From Cavia porcellus (Eukaryota > Chordata > Mammalia > Rodentia > Caviidae), in contig NW_026947504.1 of NCBI RefSeq assembly GCF_034190915.1, forward strand, positions 64,631,474 through 64,695,473: a stretch of 64,000 bases of DNA, given 5' to 3'. Positions 23,901 to 63,404 of the stretch are shown in pieces. The notes beneath the pieces are model-generated. The model was not told where the DNA came from. It ran no database searches and worked only from the letters and a program-made list of their open reading frames with translations. How positions within the stretch are numbered: the stretch's first letter is position 1; each line of letters opens with the position of its first letter. Position numbers and translations under genes: made by a program.

Positions 23901-26451
23901 CCTGCATGCGTGTACACACACATCTGCCTCCAGGAACTTCTGCCAAGAGTTGACATTTCTGACACATTCCCTACTAGGCCACTGCCACTGCAGTCTACCA
24001 CGGAATCTGTAGAGTAGATGACTATTTGAAAGATGACTAATGGAGATGAGACTAATAGTAGACTCCTCTCTATTTTGGATTATTTTCTGAGGTGTTTCTG
24101 TGTATATAAATTTAAGTTAATATTGAAATTTTTTTTCCCTTCAAGCCTATGAAAAAATTGGGACTTCACTTTTTGACTGTGGATTGTTTGAAGACATATT
24201 TGCAAAATTTAATGCAGGTATGATTTATAACTAAGCATAATTTAGAAACAGTTTAGATTGAAATAATACGATGGGGGGCTGGGGATTTAGCTCAGCGGCA
24301 TAAGCACCTGCCTTGCAAGCAGGCAGTCGTGAGTTCGATCCCTGGTACCAATAAAAAGGAAAAAGACTAAAAAAAAAGAAATAATATGATGCTACACTGA
24401 TGATAAAAATCATTTTAGAAAAATGTTCAGTTTTATTAAATGGAAAAAGCCCATCACAAAACTGTGACACACATGTACAGCAGAAAAAAATGTAAAGATA
24501 CGCAGTGTTACAGAAAAACTATGTATCATGGAAAGTTATGTGTAGGTAGTTGCATTATGGGGATTTCTTTTGTCCTTTCATTACTATGTTTTACAAATAT
24601 CTTATACAAATACCTTTATAATCAGAAATAAGACTCAAAAAAACAAGACACAAAAGTTACTGCTAAAATTGGAGAATATAGGCTTTGATAAACTGTCCTG
24701 CAGCGTATCCCTCACACCTCACATATGCAAAGGGTAAAGTCTCAGTTCTCCCAACACTAATCTTCAAATCTAATCCAGCGGGGGAAGGGGTAGGTTAGGG
24801 TTAGGGTTTGCATTGTCACTAATTCTAAAGTTCACCAGGAAAAAGACATTTTTGTAGAACAAGAAATACCGATGTTTGTGTTGGGAGAGTAAGACCCACT
24901 ATCTTTCTGTAAAATATCAACCATTTTTGAGTCCTCTTTTCAGACCTAAATTTCCATTTATTTCTGATGCTGATCTGATCTCTACCATGGCTGCCATACA
25001 TAGCTGTACACTGCACCTGCTTGCTAGCATTTGGTGTGAATGGCTCCCCGAGAGGACACACACAGTGCTCCACACTCTGTTCTTTCCTATGATATTAGTA
25101 CAATAGGTTTTTCCTGTGGGGAGCAGTATTTCATATCCTTATCTCAACATAACAGCCTTTCTCATTTGGATTTTAGTTACATGTTTTTATTTGAATTTTA
25201 TATAGTTACATTTATAACCAACTGAACTAATATTCTGAAAAATCTATCAAAAATAATGTATCGGGCTGGGGATACAGCTCAGTGGCACAAGGTGCTGTAT
25301 TTGATTCCTAATACCTCCACCCCAAAAAGAAAATACATGATGCATCTTTTAATAGTCTGTTATCTGCTAATGGGAGTATCCTTACCTGTTTGTTTTTGTA
25401 TTTTTTTTTTAAAGGCACACTTTAAATGTTCTAGAAAGCTTTCATTTTTAAGGGACTTGGTTTTTTTTGAGATCATCTTGCTGTACAGTCTAGGCTGGCC
25501 TTAAACTCATGGTGATCCTCTTGCCTCAGCCTCCAGAGCTCTGGAATTACAGGCGTGTGCCACCATTCTACCATGTGACAGTTAAACTATTTGACAGTCT
25601 ACTTAGTGGTGCATGTGCAGTGTAGTACCTTAGTGCATGGAAACCAGTTTAAAAGGCTCAACTCGTGATACCACAGCTTATCCTCATGTCTGATGTGATC
25701 TAACTGATGTTTCAAATTCATTGCAGTTACAGAATTATGCAGAAAGATTAATTTTTAATATAAAACCTTTCAATTTTTAGGTCTTAGAAATGACATGGTC
25801 ATTATGTAATAGTCACTATAAAGTTTAATGATAAAGTATTGTCTTGCTGAGTTTCTACAATGAAAACTTTCCTATTTCTAAGTAAAACTGAAGCCTATGT
25901 AACATTAAAAACTGGATGCATTTTTATGAAAGATTTGCCATTATTGTTACTATTCTAGCCATTCTGTCTCAACAAATCTAGAACAGTGTAGTATGGATGT
26001 TACACAGCCACTGTGCTCAGGTTTTCAAAGACAGAGAAGAGACTCATTCTGCTGTAAGCATATATACAGAGTATTGAAGACTTGCAGCTTTGTGTGTGGT
26101 AACTGTTAGAAATCCGTCCTAAGTCACACCACGAAGCAAAGGTGTAAGTACAGCAGTTCCTGCTCACAAGACTAGGCTCTCTGCATGTGCGGCACAAGCA
26201 CTGTGTGGATTCTGTACTTACAACTAAAAGGGATAGAAACTACTAGATTATTTCTAACTATATACTGAAGCGTTTAAGTTACTTTTTTTCTTTTCAAAGC
26301 AATAGAAAATAAAATTCATGAATCTAAAGAAAGGCTGAAGCAGTTAGAACAAGAAATTGAACTACTTCAAGACTTAAAACAAACCCTCTCGTCTTTACAA
26401 GACAACGGAGACCTCACATCAAGTACTTCGGTGTCCTCCCTGTCCCCCTAA
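4226..26451 (+). CDS. PHF11: PHF11 (PHD finger protein 11), partial at 5' end, 9 exons joined
   Basis: Nuclear PHD-finger protein; the family is known as a co-activator of T-helper-1 cytokine genes with NF-kB and has been linked to DNA-end resection. Coding exons: 4226-4347, 9693-9800, 15469-15602, 16931-16971, 21255-21322, 22054-22120, 22720-22851, 24146-24217, 26300-26451. All introns are GT-AG and all phases agree. From ATG 4249 the frame gives 290 residues, close to the human short isoform. Visible zinc ligands: C6, C9, H29, C32 (pre-PHD knuckle) and C71, C74, C83, C88, H93, C96 (extended PHD). A basic RKRGRKKR stretch follows at about 136-143, then a C-terminal leucine-rich coiled-coil-like helix at about 242-275. 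The upstream human first exon was not found, so the N-terminus is incomplete or begins at M1. Identity is by similarity to human PHF11 from memory. Confidence 0.95.
4570..5090 (-). mobile_element. old L1 fragment, antisense, split by an ID SINE
   Basis: The plus strand carries the reverse complement of the L1 ORF2 3' half region (for example ATGAGAGTTTCTTTCGTCTG, CCAGGTTGCTCTCC). An ID element at 4685-4793 interrupts it, with partial target duplication AACATTGCT / AACGTTGCT. Strongly diverged; call made from memory of L1 sequence. Confidence 0.5.
4685..4793 (+). repeat. ID SINE
   Basis: GGGGCTGGGGATTTAGCTCA, CGCCTGCCTTGCAAG, GAGTTCGATCCCTGG (B box) and a tail GATAAAAAAGAAAAAGAC plus poly(A). 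tRNA-derived, Pol III transcribed type. Confidence 0.9.
5097..5838. mobile_element. Tigger/pogo-like nonautonomous DNA transposon
   Basis: Both ends carry matching inverted repeats: left CAGTAGAGCCTTGGTTTGTA, right (reverse complement) CGGTAAAACCTTGGATTGTG, each flanked by TA (5095-5096 and 5839-5840), the target duplication of the Tc1/mariner/pogo superfamily. Length 742 bp; no transposase frame. Sequence resembles MER28/Tigger-type mammalian elements as I recall them. Confidence 0.75.
5870..6100 (-). mobile_element. possible L1 relic, antisense
   Basis: Fragments such as AGTATCTCACTTTTACTTGT and TTTCCCCAATTA resemble the reverse complement of the L1 ORF2 end. Weak. Confidence 0.35.
6187..6303 (+). 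repeat. B1 SINE
   Basis: TATGGTGGTATATGCCTGTA start, CAGGAGGCTAGAGCAGGAGG body, and GACTGTCTCCAAAACAAC end. Confidence 0.75.
6470..6800 (-). mobile_element. L1 3' UTR, antisense, containing a (TG)n tract
   Basis: Same sequence type as 2222-2510: minus strand ends with GTACTAATAAAAAATGCC. A (GT)n microsatellite splits it. Confidence 0.55.
6606..6660. repeat. (GT)n microsatellite
   Basis: About 27 GT units with interruptions (TATG, CATG). Likely polymorphic in length. Confidence 0.95.
6925..7085 (+). repeat. MIR relic
   Basis: TTACTGTGTGCAAAGCAATG ... TTATCTACATTAAATTATTAATCC ... AAAGATGAAGCAAGTGACAC follows the MIR consensus order (tRNA-derived core, loss-of-weight-of-tail). Ancient, shared by placental mammals. 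Confidence 0.6.
8135..8430 (-). mobile_element. MER2-like Tigger DNA transposon relic, antisense
   Basis: Left end ATGGATTCAACCAACTGCAG, inner GTACAGACTTTTTTCTGGTC and AAGTAATCTAGAGAT, right end GGTCCTGGAACCATTTCCCC then GAGGGACAGCTATGACTG follow the reverse complement of MER2 as I recall it. No coding capacity. Confidence 0.75.
8435..9010 (-). mobile_element. L1 relic, antisense, interrupted by SINE remnants
   Basis: TATCCATTCACTTGTTGATA, TCTCTTGGGTAAATATCTAG and AAGAAATCATTGCCTGTGCA match the reverse complement of the last part of L1 ORF2. A decayed SINE (about 8655-8805) lies inside. Confidence 0.6.
9693..9800 (+). CDS. PHF11: PHF11 exon, linker of the extended PHD finger
   Basis: 108 nt, 36 codons, phase 0 at both ends. 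The acceptor CAG ends at 9692; the donor is GTAAGT at 9801. Encodes [12 protein letters not shown] through RGRKL, very close to human PHF11, including the [15 protein letters not shown] segment. Confidence 0.95.
9801..12685. other. PHF11 intron part without recognised repeats
   Basis: Relatively GC- and CpG-richer than the rest of the intron. The longest open frame of the window (213 codons, minus strand 10726-11367) is here, but it shows no domain, no codon-like conservation signal I can read and overlaps frames on the other strand; I treat it as chance. Parts of 11640-12340 look like a very old interspersed repeat (L2-like phrases), not certain. Confidence 0.4.
12690..13040 (+). mobile_element. 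interspersed repeat, URR1-like
   Basis: Begins CTTAGTTACTTTTTATTTGT, then GAGACAAAATACCTGACGCC and TTACAGCTTTTGGAGGTTTC. A second copy of the same family is at 63405-63770 (GAGACAAAATACCTGACAGC). Resembles the rodent URR1 repeat (hAT-type in databases, from memory). Confidence 0.55.
13055..13570 (-). repeat. cluster of three antisense B1 fragments
   Basis: Three reverse-oriented B1 bodies at about 13060-13165, 13190-13335 and 13425-13565, each with the TAGCCTCCCAGG / GGCCTTGAACTC / CTGGGATTAC type core. Confidence 0.75.
13655..13727 (-). repeat. ID-like SINE, antisense
   Basis: CATCAAAGCCAAGGCCTTGT ... GCTTTACCACTTAGCTATAA is a diverged reverse ID element. Confidence 0.6.
14125..14250 (-). 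repeat. B1 SINE, antisense
   Basis: TGAGACAGGGTCTTGCCATG, CTCAAGCTTGCAGCAATCC, GGGATTACTGACAAATGCCA. Confidence 0.75.
14508..14662 (+). repeat. B1 SINE with G-rich tail
   Basis: CCAGGCATGGTGGTGCATGC start, GACCAGCCCAAGGCTACATA, then ATATAGTGAGATAAAACTCA, tail AAAAAAGGGGGGGGGG. Confidence 0.8.
14891..14921. repeat. (TTGA)n microsatellite
   Basis: About eight perfect TTGA (GATT) units next to an antisense ID fragment. Confidence 0.9.
14922..15088 (-). repeat. two antisense ID SINE copies
   Basis: Copies at about 14922-14978 (TAGTACTAGGAATTGAACCC) and 15012-15088 (GGATCAAGTTCACAACTTCA ... TGAGGTAAATCTCCAGCCC). Confidence 0.75.
15469..15602 (+). CDS. PHF11: PHF11 exon, core PHD zinc finger
   Basis: 134 nt; the acceptor TAG ends at 15468, the donor GTAATA starts at 15603, leaving phase 2. 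Encodes the CTFC, GCDLKSC and NYHFFC motifs, i.e. the remaining Cys/His zinc ligands. The split Lys codon (AA + A) is completed by the next exon. Without the splice the frame hits a stop at once. Confidence 0.95.
15808..15935 (+). repeat. B1 SINE
   Basis: GCTGGGCATGGTGGTGCATG start, GGACAGCCTGAACTACATAA body, ATCTCAAAAACAAAC end; 0.2 kb after a PHF11 exon. Confidence 0.8.
16328..16427 (+). repeat. ID SINE
   Basis: Close to the consensus of the young copies: TTTAGCTCAGCGGCATAAGC, GCAAGCAGGCAGT, GAGTTCGATCCCTGGTACCG, tail GATAAAAACGAAAAAGAC. Confidence 0.92.
16436..16718 (-). repeat. two antisense B1 SINE copies in tandem
   Basis: GAGATAAGGTCTTCCTCTGT ... CAATGTGCTGGGATTACCAG and, after it, CAGTATCTCACTATGTATCC ... 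CTGGAATTACAGGCATGTGC. Confidence 0.8.
16800..16880 (+). repeat. ID SINE, older copy
   Basis: TGGAGTTGATAGCTCAGTGG and GAGTTCAATCCCTGGTATCA. Ends only about 50 bp upstream of the small PHF11 exon at 16931. Confidence 0.8.
16931..16971 (+). CDS. PHF11: PHF11 small exon (41 nt)
   Basis: Acceptor TTTTCAG, donor GTAAGT at 16972. The first base completes Lys, then [13 protein letters not shown], matching the human LLCQQHAQFPIIAQS region with a two-residue shortening. CQQH carries the last zinc ligands of the extended PHD finger. Its phases fit both neighbours. Confidence 0.9.
17669..17750 (+). repeat. ID-like SINE, diverged
   Basis: TTGAGGTGTGGTTCAGTAGT and GGGTTCAATCTTTAGCACC, A-rich end. Confidence 0.7.
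17826..20640 (-). mobile_element. L1 LINE, antisense, ORF2 interior deleted, tandem-repeat 3' UTR
   Basis: Read on the minus strand, from right to left: a GC-rich leader (about 20100-20640), ORF1 with its C-terminal part near 19200-19400 (nucleotide phrases such as GATGGAGAAATAAGATACTT and GAATTCATGACTCCCAACAA correspond to the end of ORF1p), an ORF2 beginning (AATAAAAAGAAACACAGGCA, GATCCATCAATATGCAAGAA, near 18990-19045), then directly an ORF2-end phrase (ATACAATGGAAAGCTCCTCA near 18845), a 3' UTR with about 140-bp tandem repeats, and an A-rich tail at about 17826-17852. Frames are broken; non-functional. Confidence 0.7.
17850..18675 (-). repeat. tandem repeat array, about 140-bp period, about 5.7 units
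   Basis: The phrase AAAATAGCTGTCCATACC (with variants) recurs near 17972, 18110, 18254, 18400 and 18537, i.e. spacings 138, 144, 146, 137. Other recurring phrases: ATGAAAGCATT, GACTTCAAAACAAGATAACA, GGCTACCATAATG, ACAAAACAGAATAAAACCAA. It forms the 3' part of the antisense L1. Confidence 0.85.
20700..21180 (-). mobile_element. possible old L1 relic, antisense
   Basis: Phrases such as CTGATTGTCTTCCAAAGAGA and GTTTGTTCATTTTGTTGAAT resemble the reverse complement of old L1 ORF2 ends. Strongly diverged. Confidence 0.35.
21255..21322 (+). CDS. PHF11: PHF11 exon, basic stretch
   Basis: 68 nt after TTTTTAG; donor GTAATT at 21323. Encodes [18 protein letters not shown], the counterpart of the human KRKRGRKK segment and a plausible nuclear-localisation signal (inference). 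Ends in phase 0. Confidence 0.9.
21752..21892 (+). repeat. B1 SINE
   Basis: GCCAGACATGGTGGTGCACA start, GGAGGCTGAAGCAGGAGGAT body and CTCAAGGCCAGGCTGGGCGT. Confidence 0.8.
22054..22120 (+). CDS. PHF11: PHF11 exon, variable linker
   Basis: 67 nt after CTCCTAG; donor GTTTGG at 22121. Encodes [19 protein letters not shown]..., diverged from human but in the right place, of similar length and with the phase (1) needed for the next exon. Confidence 0.85.
22720..22851 (+). CDS. PHF11: PHF11 exon, conserved helical segment
   Basis: 132 nt after TTCTTAG; donor GTACTG at 22852. Encodes [20 protein letters not shown] and continues to DDTTSES, closely matching the human VPFLKKCKEAGLLN...DETTSES segment. 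Confidence 0.93.
23315..23445 (-). repeat. single copy of the 140-bp repeat (5'-truncated L1 end)
   Basis: AATAAAGCCAATCAAGACAA, GGATTTCAAAACAAGACAAT, GGCTACCATAATGCGTCTTG, AAAATAGCTGCCCATACCAT: one unit of the array at 17850-18675 in the same orientation, with the A-rich side (TTTTTTATTAAAGAGA) on its left. Confidence 0.8.
23452..23524 (-). repeat. ID SINE, antisense
   Basis: GGTACTGGGGATTGAACTCA, CACTTGCAGGCAGGCACT, CACTGAGCTATACCCC. Confidence 0.85.
23815..23895 (+). repeat. B1 SINE, partial
   Basis: AATTACAGTACTTGGGAAGC, AAGGCAGGAGGATTCAAGGC, ATGGTCTCAAAACACAGAC. Confidence 0.7.
24146..24217 (+). CDS. PHF11: PHF11 exon
   Basis: 72 nt after CTTCAAG; donor GTATGA at 24218. Encodes [20 protein letters not shown], the counterpart of human YEEIGSALFDCRLFEDTFVN. 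An ID SINE lies only about 55 bp downstream in the intron. Confidence 0.93.
24273..24380 (+). repeat. ID SINE
   Basis: Near-consensus young copy (TTTAGCTCAGCGGCATAAGC, GTTCGATCCCTGGTACCA, tail AAAAAGGAAAAAGAC). Target duplication GAAATAATACGATG / GAAATAATATGATG at 24260-24273 and 24379-24392. Confidence 0.92.
25260..25335 (+). repeat. ID SINE, partly deleted
   Basis: GGGCTGGGGATACAGCTCAG then a shortened middle (TATTTGATTCCTAATACC). Confidence 0.75.
25463..25566 (-). repeat. B1 SINE, antisense
   Basis: GCTGTACAGTCTAGGCTGGC, CTTGCCTCAGCCTCCAGAG, GGAATTACAGGCGTGTGCCA. Confidence 0.8.
26300..26451 (+). CDS. PHF11: PHF11 last coding exon
   Basis: 152 nt of coding sequence after TTCAAAG, stop TAA at 26449-26451. 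Encodes an alpha-helical, leucine-rich tail with [18 protein letters not shown], likely a coiled coil, then a Ser/Thr-rich end ([10 protein letters not shown]). Matches the human C-terminus closely. Confidence 0.94.
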
Positions 26452-26590
26452 CCGCAGTCAAGTGCAACAGAAACAGCCTGCAGCCTGAAGACCCAGTTTG
26501 TGGACGCTGCACTGACATTTCACGCACACTCTATCATCTCACTTTTTCTACTTGTTCCTCTCTAATAAAGTGTTTTTGGTCCACCTGAAG
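26452..26590 (+). other. PHF11: PHF11 3' UTR
   Basis: Short 3' UTR following the stop codon up to just past the AATAAA at 26564. The real cleavage site is inferred to be 10-30 bases after the signal. A second AATAAA at 26628 could extend it slightly. Confidence 0.7.
26564..26569 (+). terminator. PHF11: PHF11 poly(A) signal AATAAA
   Basis: Canonical AATAAA about 113 nt after the stop codon, followed by a GT-rich stretch (TGTTTTTGGT), the usual downstream element. A back-up AATAAA lies at 26628-26633. Confidence 0.75.
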
Positions 26591-26599
26591 AAACTGGAC

Positions 26600-28169
26600 C
26601 AGGCTTCCCATTTTCCCATTCTCTGCAAATAAAACCCCGTAGGTGGCTTTCTCCTGGTGCACTTTGCCCTAGCCCAGATCTTGAGTTGATTCCAGTCACA
26701 CACAGAGCTACCTGCTAAGGGGAGGACACCTTTTTTTAAAGGCACACTTAAAAGTTTACATATCCTGTTACCAAGTCTTACCTGCTGTTTGCTGTCTCCT
26801 GTCCTCTTGTCCTGAAGGTTCATAATTGTCTTCCACTTATTCCATCTGAGGTTCTTTAATCACTTCTCAGTTCAACTGCTTTATCTCATATCACATCATA
26901 AACTCTAGCAGAAAATAACTTTCATGTTTTGTTCACTATTGGCCTGAGTTTTGCTCACTATCATATTTCCATACCTCTAGCATTCTTAATGTGTACAAAA
27001 TCAGTGCATAAAAGTTCCTAACTTTTGATTCTAATTCCAGCCCATAACGGCCCTTGGATGTACTAAGTGAATGTCTTTGTGTTAGTGTTTTTTAGAAATT
27101 TCTTTTAAGCCACAGTCTTTACATGGATTTTCATCATCTTTGAAACAAATACCAAATTTAATACTACAGTGTTTGAGTAAGAACAGTGGGAATATGAAAT
27201 AAAAATTAAAACCACCTTAACATATTTTCTCTATTCTAACCATACTAACTGGCCTATGGTACGTTCTAGAAGATTAGTCCCCAACTGTAAATTTCTGCTC
27301 ATGCTACTTACCCGTTTTTGGAGATCAGCCAAAACAGCACCAACCACCTTCAGAAGAATTGCTTGTCACATTAACCCCGTTCAGTTTTCTCTATTTTGAA
27401 AAGCTTTCTAAATGTTTTCCTAACCATTAATTCCTAAGCTGGTATTTTCTCTAACAATTTATATGTTCCTTAAGAGTAAGGAGTATGTCTATCTTTCACA
27501 TATAAGTGAAAGACTGAGTTATATTTTTCTGTGACAACAGTTAAACTTCATTTTTAATAGGAATTAAATCCAAAGATTTTTATGAAGTGTTTGTGTGTAC
27601 AGTTGAGAATCAAGGAGTTCACATGTTGATAGTAATATGTCCTAGCCCCATACCAATAAATATTTTTTAAAATATTATGGTAAAATATGACAGAAAACCT
27701 ATCAGCGCTGCAATTTATAAATATACAGTATATGTACAAGCCAGTACGTATGCAAAACAACTATTCATCCTGTAAAACAAACTACCCATTAGGTAACTCC
27801 ACATTCCTCTTTCCCAACTCCTGGTAGTCACCCTTCTGTCTCTCTGATCTTGAATTTGCAGCATTTGTCTTCCCCGAGCAACTTTTTTTTTTTTTTTGAG
27901 GCAAGGTCTTTGTAGTTCAGGAGGCTGACGCTGAACTCACAGCGATCCTCCTGCCTCAGCCTCCTGAGTGCTGGGATTACAGGTGTGCATCACACCCTCA
28001 GCCCTGACAATTCACAAAGCAATTTCAAGGCCAACCTGAACTGTGTAGCAAAACCCTGTCTCAAAAAGACAAAACAAAACACATATAGTTAATTTATGCC
28101 GCACCATGTCACAATTTCCTTTTTAAGGCTGTTTATTACTAACTTCTAAAGGGAAAAAACAACTCTACA
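26600..28169. other. gap between the convergent gene ends
   Basis: About 1.6 kb, AT-rich. Contains an antisense B1 (27888-27995) and a B1 end fragment (28015-28075, plus). No exon seen; terminal parts may be UTR of either gene. Confidence 0.6.
27888..27995 (-). repeat. B1 SINE, antisense
   Basis: Poly(T) start, TGAGGCAAGGTCTTTGTAGT, CTGCCTCAGCCTCCTGAGTG, GGGATTACAGGTGTGCATCA. Confidence 0.85.
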
Positions 28170-30117
28170 TGCCTCCCTTAAAGGATTACTTTATTAATAT
28201 CATTTGAAATATTACATAAATACAGCCTATATACAAGAGTATCAAACATTGTTCCAGTAAGAAGCTTAAGAGTACATTCAAGGTTATTTTAAGAATGTGA
28301 GTGCTTTGGTTTCCATTACATCACATGAAAAAAATTAAAGGACAGTTTTAATTTGCTATGAGTAACAACAAAACCAAGTAAAAAAATAAGACAGTGTTGT
28401 CTTTAAAAAGTACTTTTTGAAGGACTTGTTCTCTTCATTACCATACATACACAAATTACTCAGTAATCTGAGAAGTGGTTCTTCACCTATATTAGGAACT
28501 CGATATTTTTTTCCAATGAATAAACTCTGGAGATGGATCTACTACTTTAATTTGTGCTTTTGAAGGTTTTTTTCAAGTAAGCAATAGTAAACAGTTTTCA
28601 TACCATATACCTACAAAACACTGGGACAAACACTATTATAATCGAATTGATGCTCATTCACCACGTAACCATTTTTACAGAGCTAATTCTAACCTAACAG
28701 TTCCACGGAGCTTCAGTCATTGTGTGATATGATCAAGGAAGGGCGTACAGGGCTGGGACTTTAGGTTTGCTGCTGTTTGGCTTATCCACAGTTCCTATCT
28801 TTGGGTCCTCACTCCCTACTCACCTGTAAAAACACAGTGGCTACAGAGTACTTCTTTTCTCCTGTTAATGTGGCTGTGGAAACATTCAGGCCGTCAGTCC
28901 AGAGGGGGCCTTCTCAGCAGCAGGTGGAATACATTACGGGAACTTACACAAACGGGAATGACTTCACGAACCAGAGAGGGGGACCAAGTTTTGTTCTTGA
29001 AACAAGCTCAGTGAACACATGATAAAACTCAGAGGTAACCATTCAAATTCCAAGGTCTTATTTCATAATCAGACCCTCACACCCCCCCAGAAAAAGAAAC
29101 TTAAATGAGGTCTTTTTGGGGAAACCATGATTTCCCATCTCAACATCAAATTTTATCAGATTCTACCTAACACAAAAAAGAAACCACAAGTGGAAGTTTG
29201 TAAGTAAGTTTGTGATGGAATTTGGTCTGCATAAAACAGATAAAGCAAATTTCATTAGGTTGTAAAAGAAAGTTCTTTTTAGGGACCATTTCTCAAGTCA
29301 ACATAGCAGGCCTGGTTTATCATTCATAACAGAAAGGCAAAGGAATCCTATATATGTCATTGTTTTTCTCTTACAAAGGGAAAAGGTGGAGTTAACTTAA
29401 ATTTTAGTTCTAAAATTCAACTCATAAAATGGATAAATGCTGGAGATTCTAATATATAAAACATTGGCCTGTATCCAAAGTTTCCTTCATTGTCAATCTT
29501 TAATAGACAGTTATAAATTATTATTCTTGATGACTTTAATCTTGAGGAATCTTAGCATAGAATGACTACTTTTTAATAGGCTTAACTCAAGGGGGATATT
29601 ATTCTGATACATCTCAAAGTTAAGAAGTCATCATTAGCAAAGCACAGGAACAAAAGTCTCCAACTGGTCTACCTTCTCCCTCACAGCAGGGTACTAGCCG
29701 GCACCGGATGGAGGGAGCCTGAGCATGGGTACCTCCATGGCAGGCCTGCACAGACCTCACAACTGACAAACACAATCCTGGCACTGAAGGGCTCTGACAC
29801 ATAACCCAGGAGAGCTGTACAACTTCCTAGTTCTGAATTCCGCAGTCCTCTAACTCAAAACAACAGCAGCTACACTTGCATACTTTTCTTAGTGTTCAGG
29901 TCAAGTGTTAAGACAGGTTACGTTTAATGTTTCTGAAAAAAGGTTGTTTAAAATAGGCTCAGAAAAAGCCATACATCCTTCACGAATTCCTACAAAAACT
30001 GTCTGAGATGTGACAGAAACCACCAGATAGGCTTTACCTGCGGAATCACGCTGCCTGTCCAGCACAGCCGGACACATCCCCGCAGTGCCCAGAGCACACA
30101 CTCGCACCCCAGCAGCT
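28170..30117 (-). other. RCBTB1: RCBTB1 3' UTR (inferred extent)
   Basis: About 1.9 kb downstream of the stop codon, AT-rich, with few recognisable repeats, unlike the flanking introns; this suggests retained UTR. The end is placed at the minus-strand AATAAA at 28195-28190. I cannot verify the true length. Confidence 0.5.
28190..28195 (-). terminator. RCBTB1: candidate RCBTB1 poly(A) signal
   Basis: AATAAA on the minus strand, within ATTAATAAAGTAATCC, about 1.92 kb after the stop codon. Another AATAAA on the same strand lies at 28137-28132 and may be used instead. Confidence 0.45.
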
Positions 30118-61861
<31,744 letters not shown>

Positions 61862-62582
61862 CTATAAATAAACTGACATCTCTGCTGAAATGAACAAAAA
61901 GGATCCCAATGAAGAATTAAATAACTATTACGCTAACTTAAAAAGAAAGGCCTCGTAATAAAAAGCTAATTCCAGAATAAACGACTTACCTTTGGCTAAA
62001 TGGATTACTCACTTTCCCCAGCAATCCCTCCTCTCCTTTCAAACCTGAGCCTTTTCCTGTAATAAGAGCACAATATACTGCAACCAGGCATTTACTTGTC
62101 CTGTCCATTTACTAGTCAGATTTATCTGTTCCACACGTGTTTAATACAACCAGAAAGCAGATACTAAAGACATGCAACCTGGATATAACTGGGGTCTCTC
62201 TCGTGGCTATTTCCCTCAGGTATTCAAACTAAGTTATTAATTTGTCTAAAATAGTCAATTCTAGATTAGGAATGTGTATGTAGCTTTACAAATAAAATGC
62301 AGAAGCATTCTCCTTACCTCCCCCAGTCCCACTTCCAGCCCAGGACACCCAGAACACCCCATCCTTTGTAGAAAGTCACTGCCATGTGAAGCCGCAAGCT
62401 CCTAAGAGCAGTGTGACATTCCTTAGAGAGCCCAGAGTGGACAAAATTTTAAATAGCATTCATTTAAGACTTACTGGATGAAATCATAAGAGAAAACATT
62501 ACATTCCGTTTCTCATTTCTCTGGTCACATTTTATTTCACATTGACAAAATTTATCATTTGAGGAAAGATAAAGTAGTTCAC

Positions 62583-62650
62583 CTCAATCTTGGTGGCGAG
62601 TTGATTATACTGTAGTCTTCTCACAAGTTGCAGTTAGCTCAAATGGCACC
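62583..62650 (-). other. RCBTB1: probable noncoding 5' UTR exon of RCBTB1
   Basis: 68 nt on the minus strand between a good acceptor (CTACTTGTAG) and a donor (GATTGAG|GTGAAC), about 0.7 kb upstream of the first coding exon. It has no in-frame ATG start. Position and splice sites fit an upstream leader exon; this is inference without transcript data. Confidence 0.45.
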
Positions 62651-62884
62651 CTACAAGTAGAGAAATAAGTAAGTTTCCACGAAAAAAATCTAAACTTCAC
62701 CTGTTTACAAAGTTTCATATACAGAATCCTGGTCAGGTCCTTAAATTGGCTGTGTAGTATTTTAATCTTAGGGCAATGCAGCATAATGTATATAGCACAA
62801 CAGTCTGATTAACTCAAAATTACCACTGTCCTTTTTATGATTACAGAGCTTGATAAGATTATATCCAAAAGATGAGAAGTATAA

Positions 62885-63200
62885 AACAAGAGGCCTTTAT
62901 TCTGAGAACGCGGAGAGAGAAAACCAAAACACCCCCGACCACTGGAGTGCGGCTTTCTCTCTGGCGGACACGTGGCGTGGGGGGTATATAAGTAGCCTCG
63001 GCTTGGGGTGGAACCTAAGGGGGCATTAGGGATGCACGGGTAGCCCACTGGTCTTTGTGGGCGCCATAGGTAAATTCCCAGGGGCGGGAAGATGGAGTCA
63101 CAGGTAAATTCCTAGGGGTGGGGGAGACAGGAGCTCCTTGGTTCCGCCTCTAAGGCTCCACCGGCTACAGTGTCCTGTCTGGCCAAAACTTTCAGAGCTG
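62885..63200 (-). mobile_element. LTR-like element (solo LTR candidate)
   Basis: Read on the minus strand this stretch has a TATA-like box (CTTATATA at 62992-62985), then about 85 nt later AATAAAGGCC (AATAAA at 62901-62896), then a T-rich region: the U3-R-U5 order of a retroviral LTR. It is more GC- and CpG-rich than its surroundings and contains a 34-bp-period duplication of GGTAAATTCC near 63069 and 63103. Ends and target duplications were not found. It could instead be a unique promoter-like sequence. Confidence 0.4.
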
Positions 63201-63264
63201 AGGTGTTTAATAACTACATTTTCCAGGGGACAGTGACATCTGTGCTAGTATTACAAAAAAAGTG

Positions 63265-63385
63265 CTAGCTGGGCATGATGGCACACACCAGTAATCTCAG
63301 CTCTCTGAATTCTGAGGTCAGATAGCAAGTTCTAGCCCAATCTGGACAACTCAGCAAGCTATGGAGACTTTGAATCCAAAAAAAG
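63265..63385 (+). repeat. B1 SINE, diverged
   Basis: GCTAGCTGGGCATGATGGCA start, AGTTCTAGCCCAATCTGGAC body, A-rich end. Confidence 0.65.
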
Positions 63386-63404
63386 CGGGGGATGGGCATG
63401 CTGT

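Noticed and set aside
24788..24809. Telomere-like GGTTAGGGTTAGGGTTT
   Set aside because: Fewer than three units; too short to call an interstitial telomeric site.
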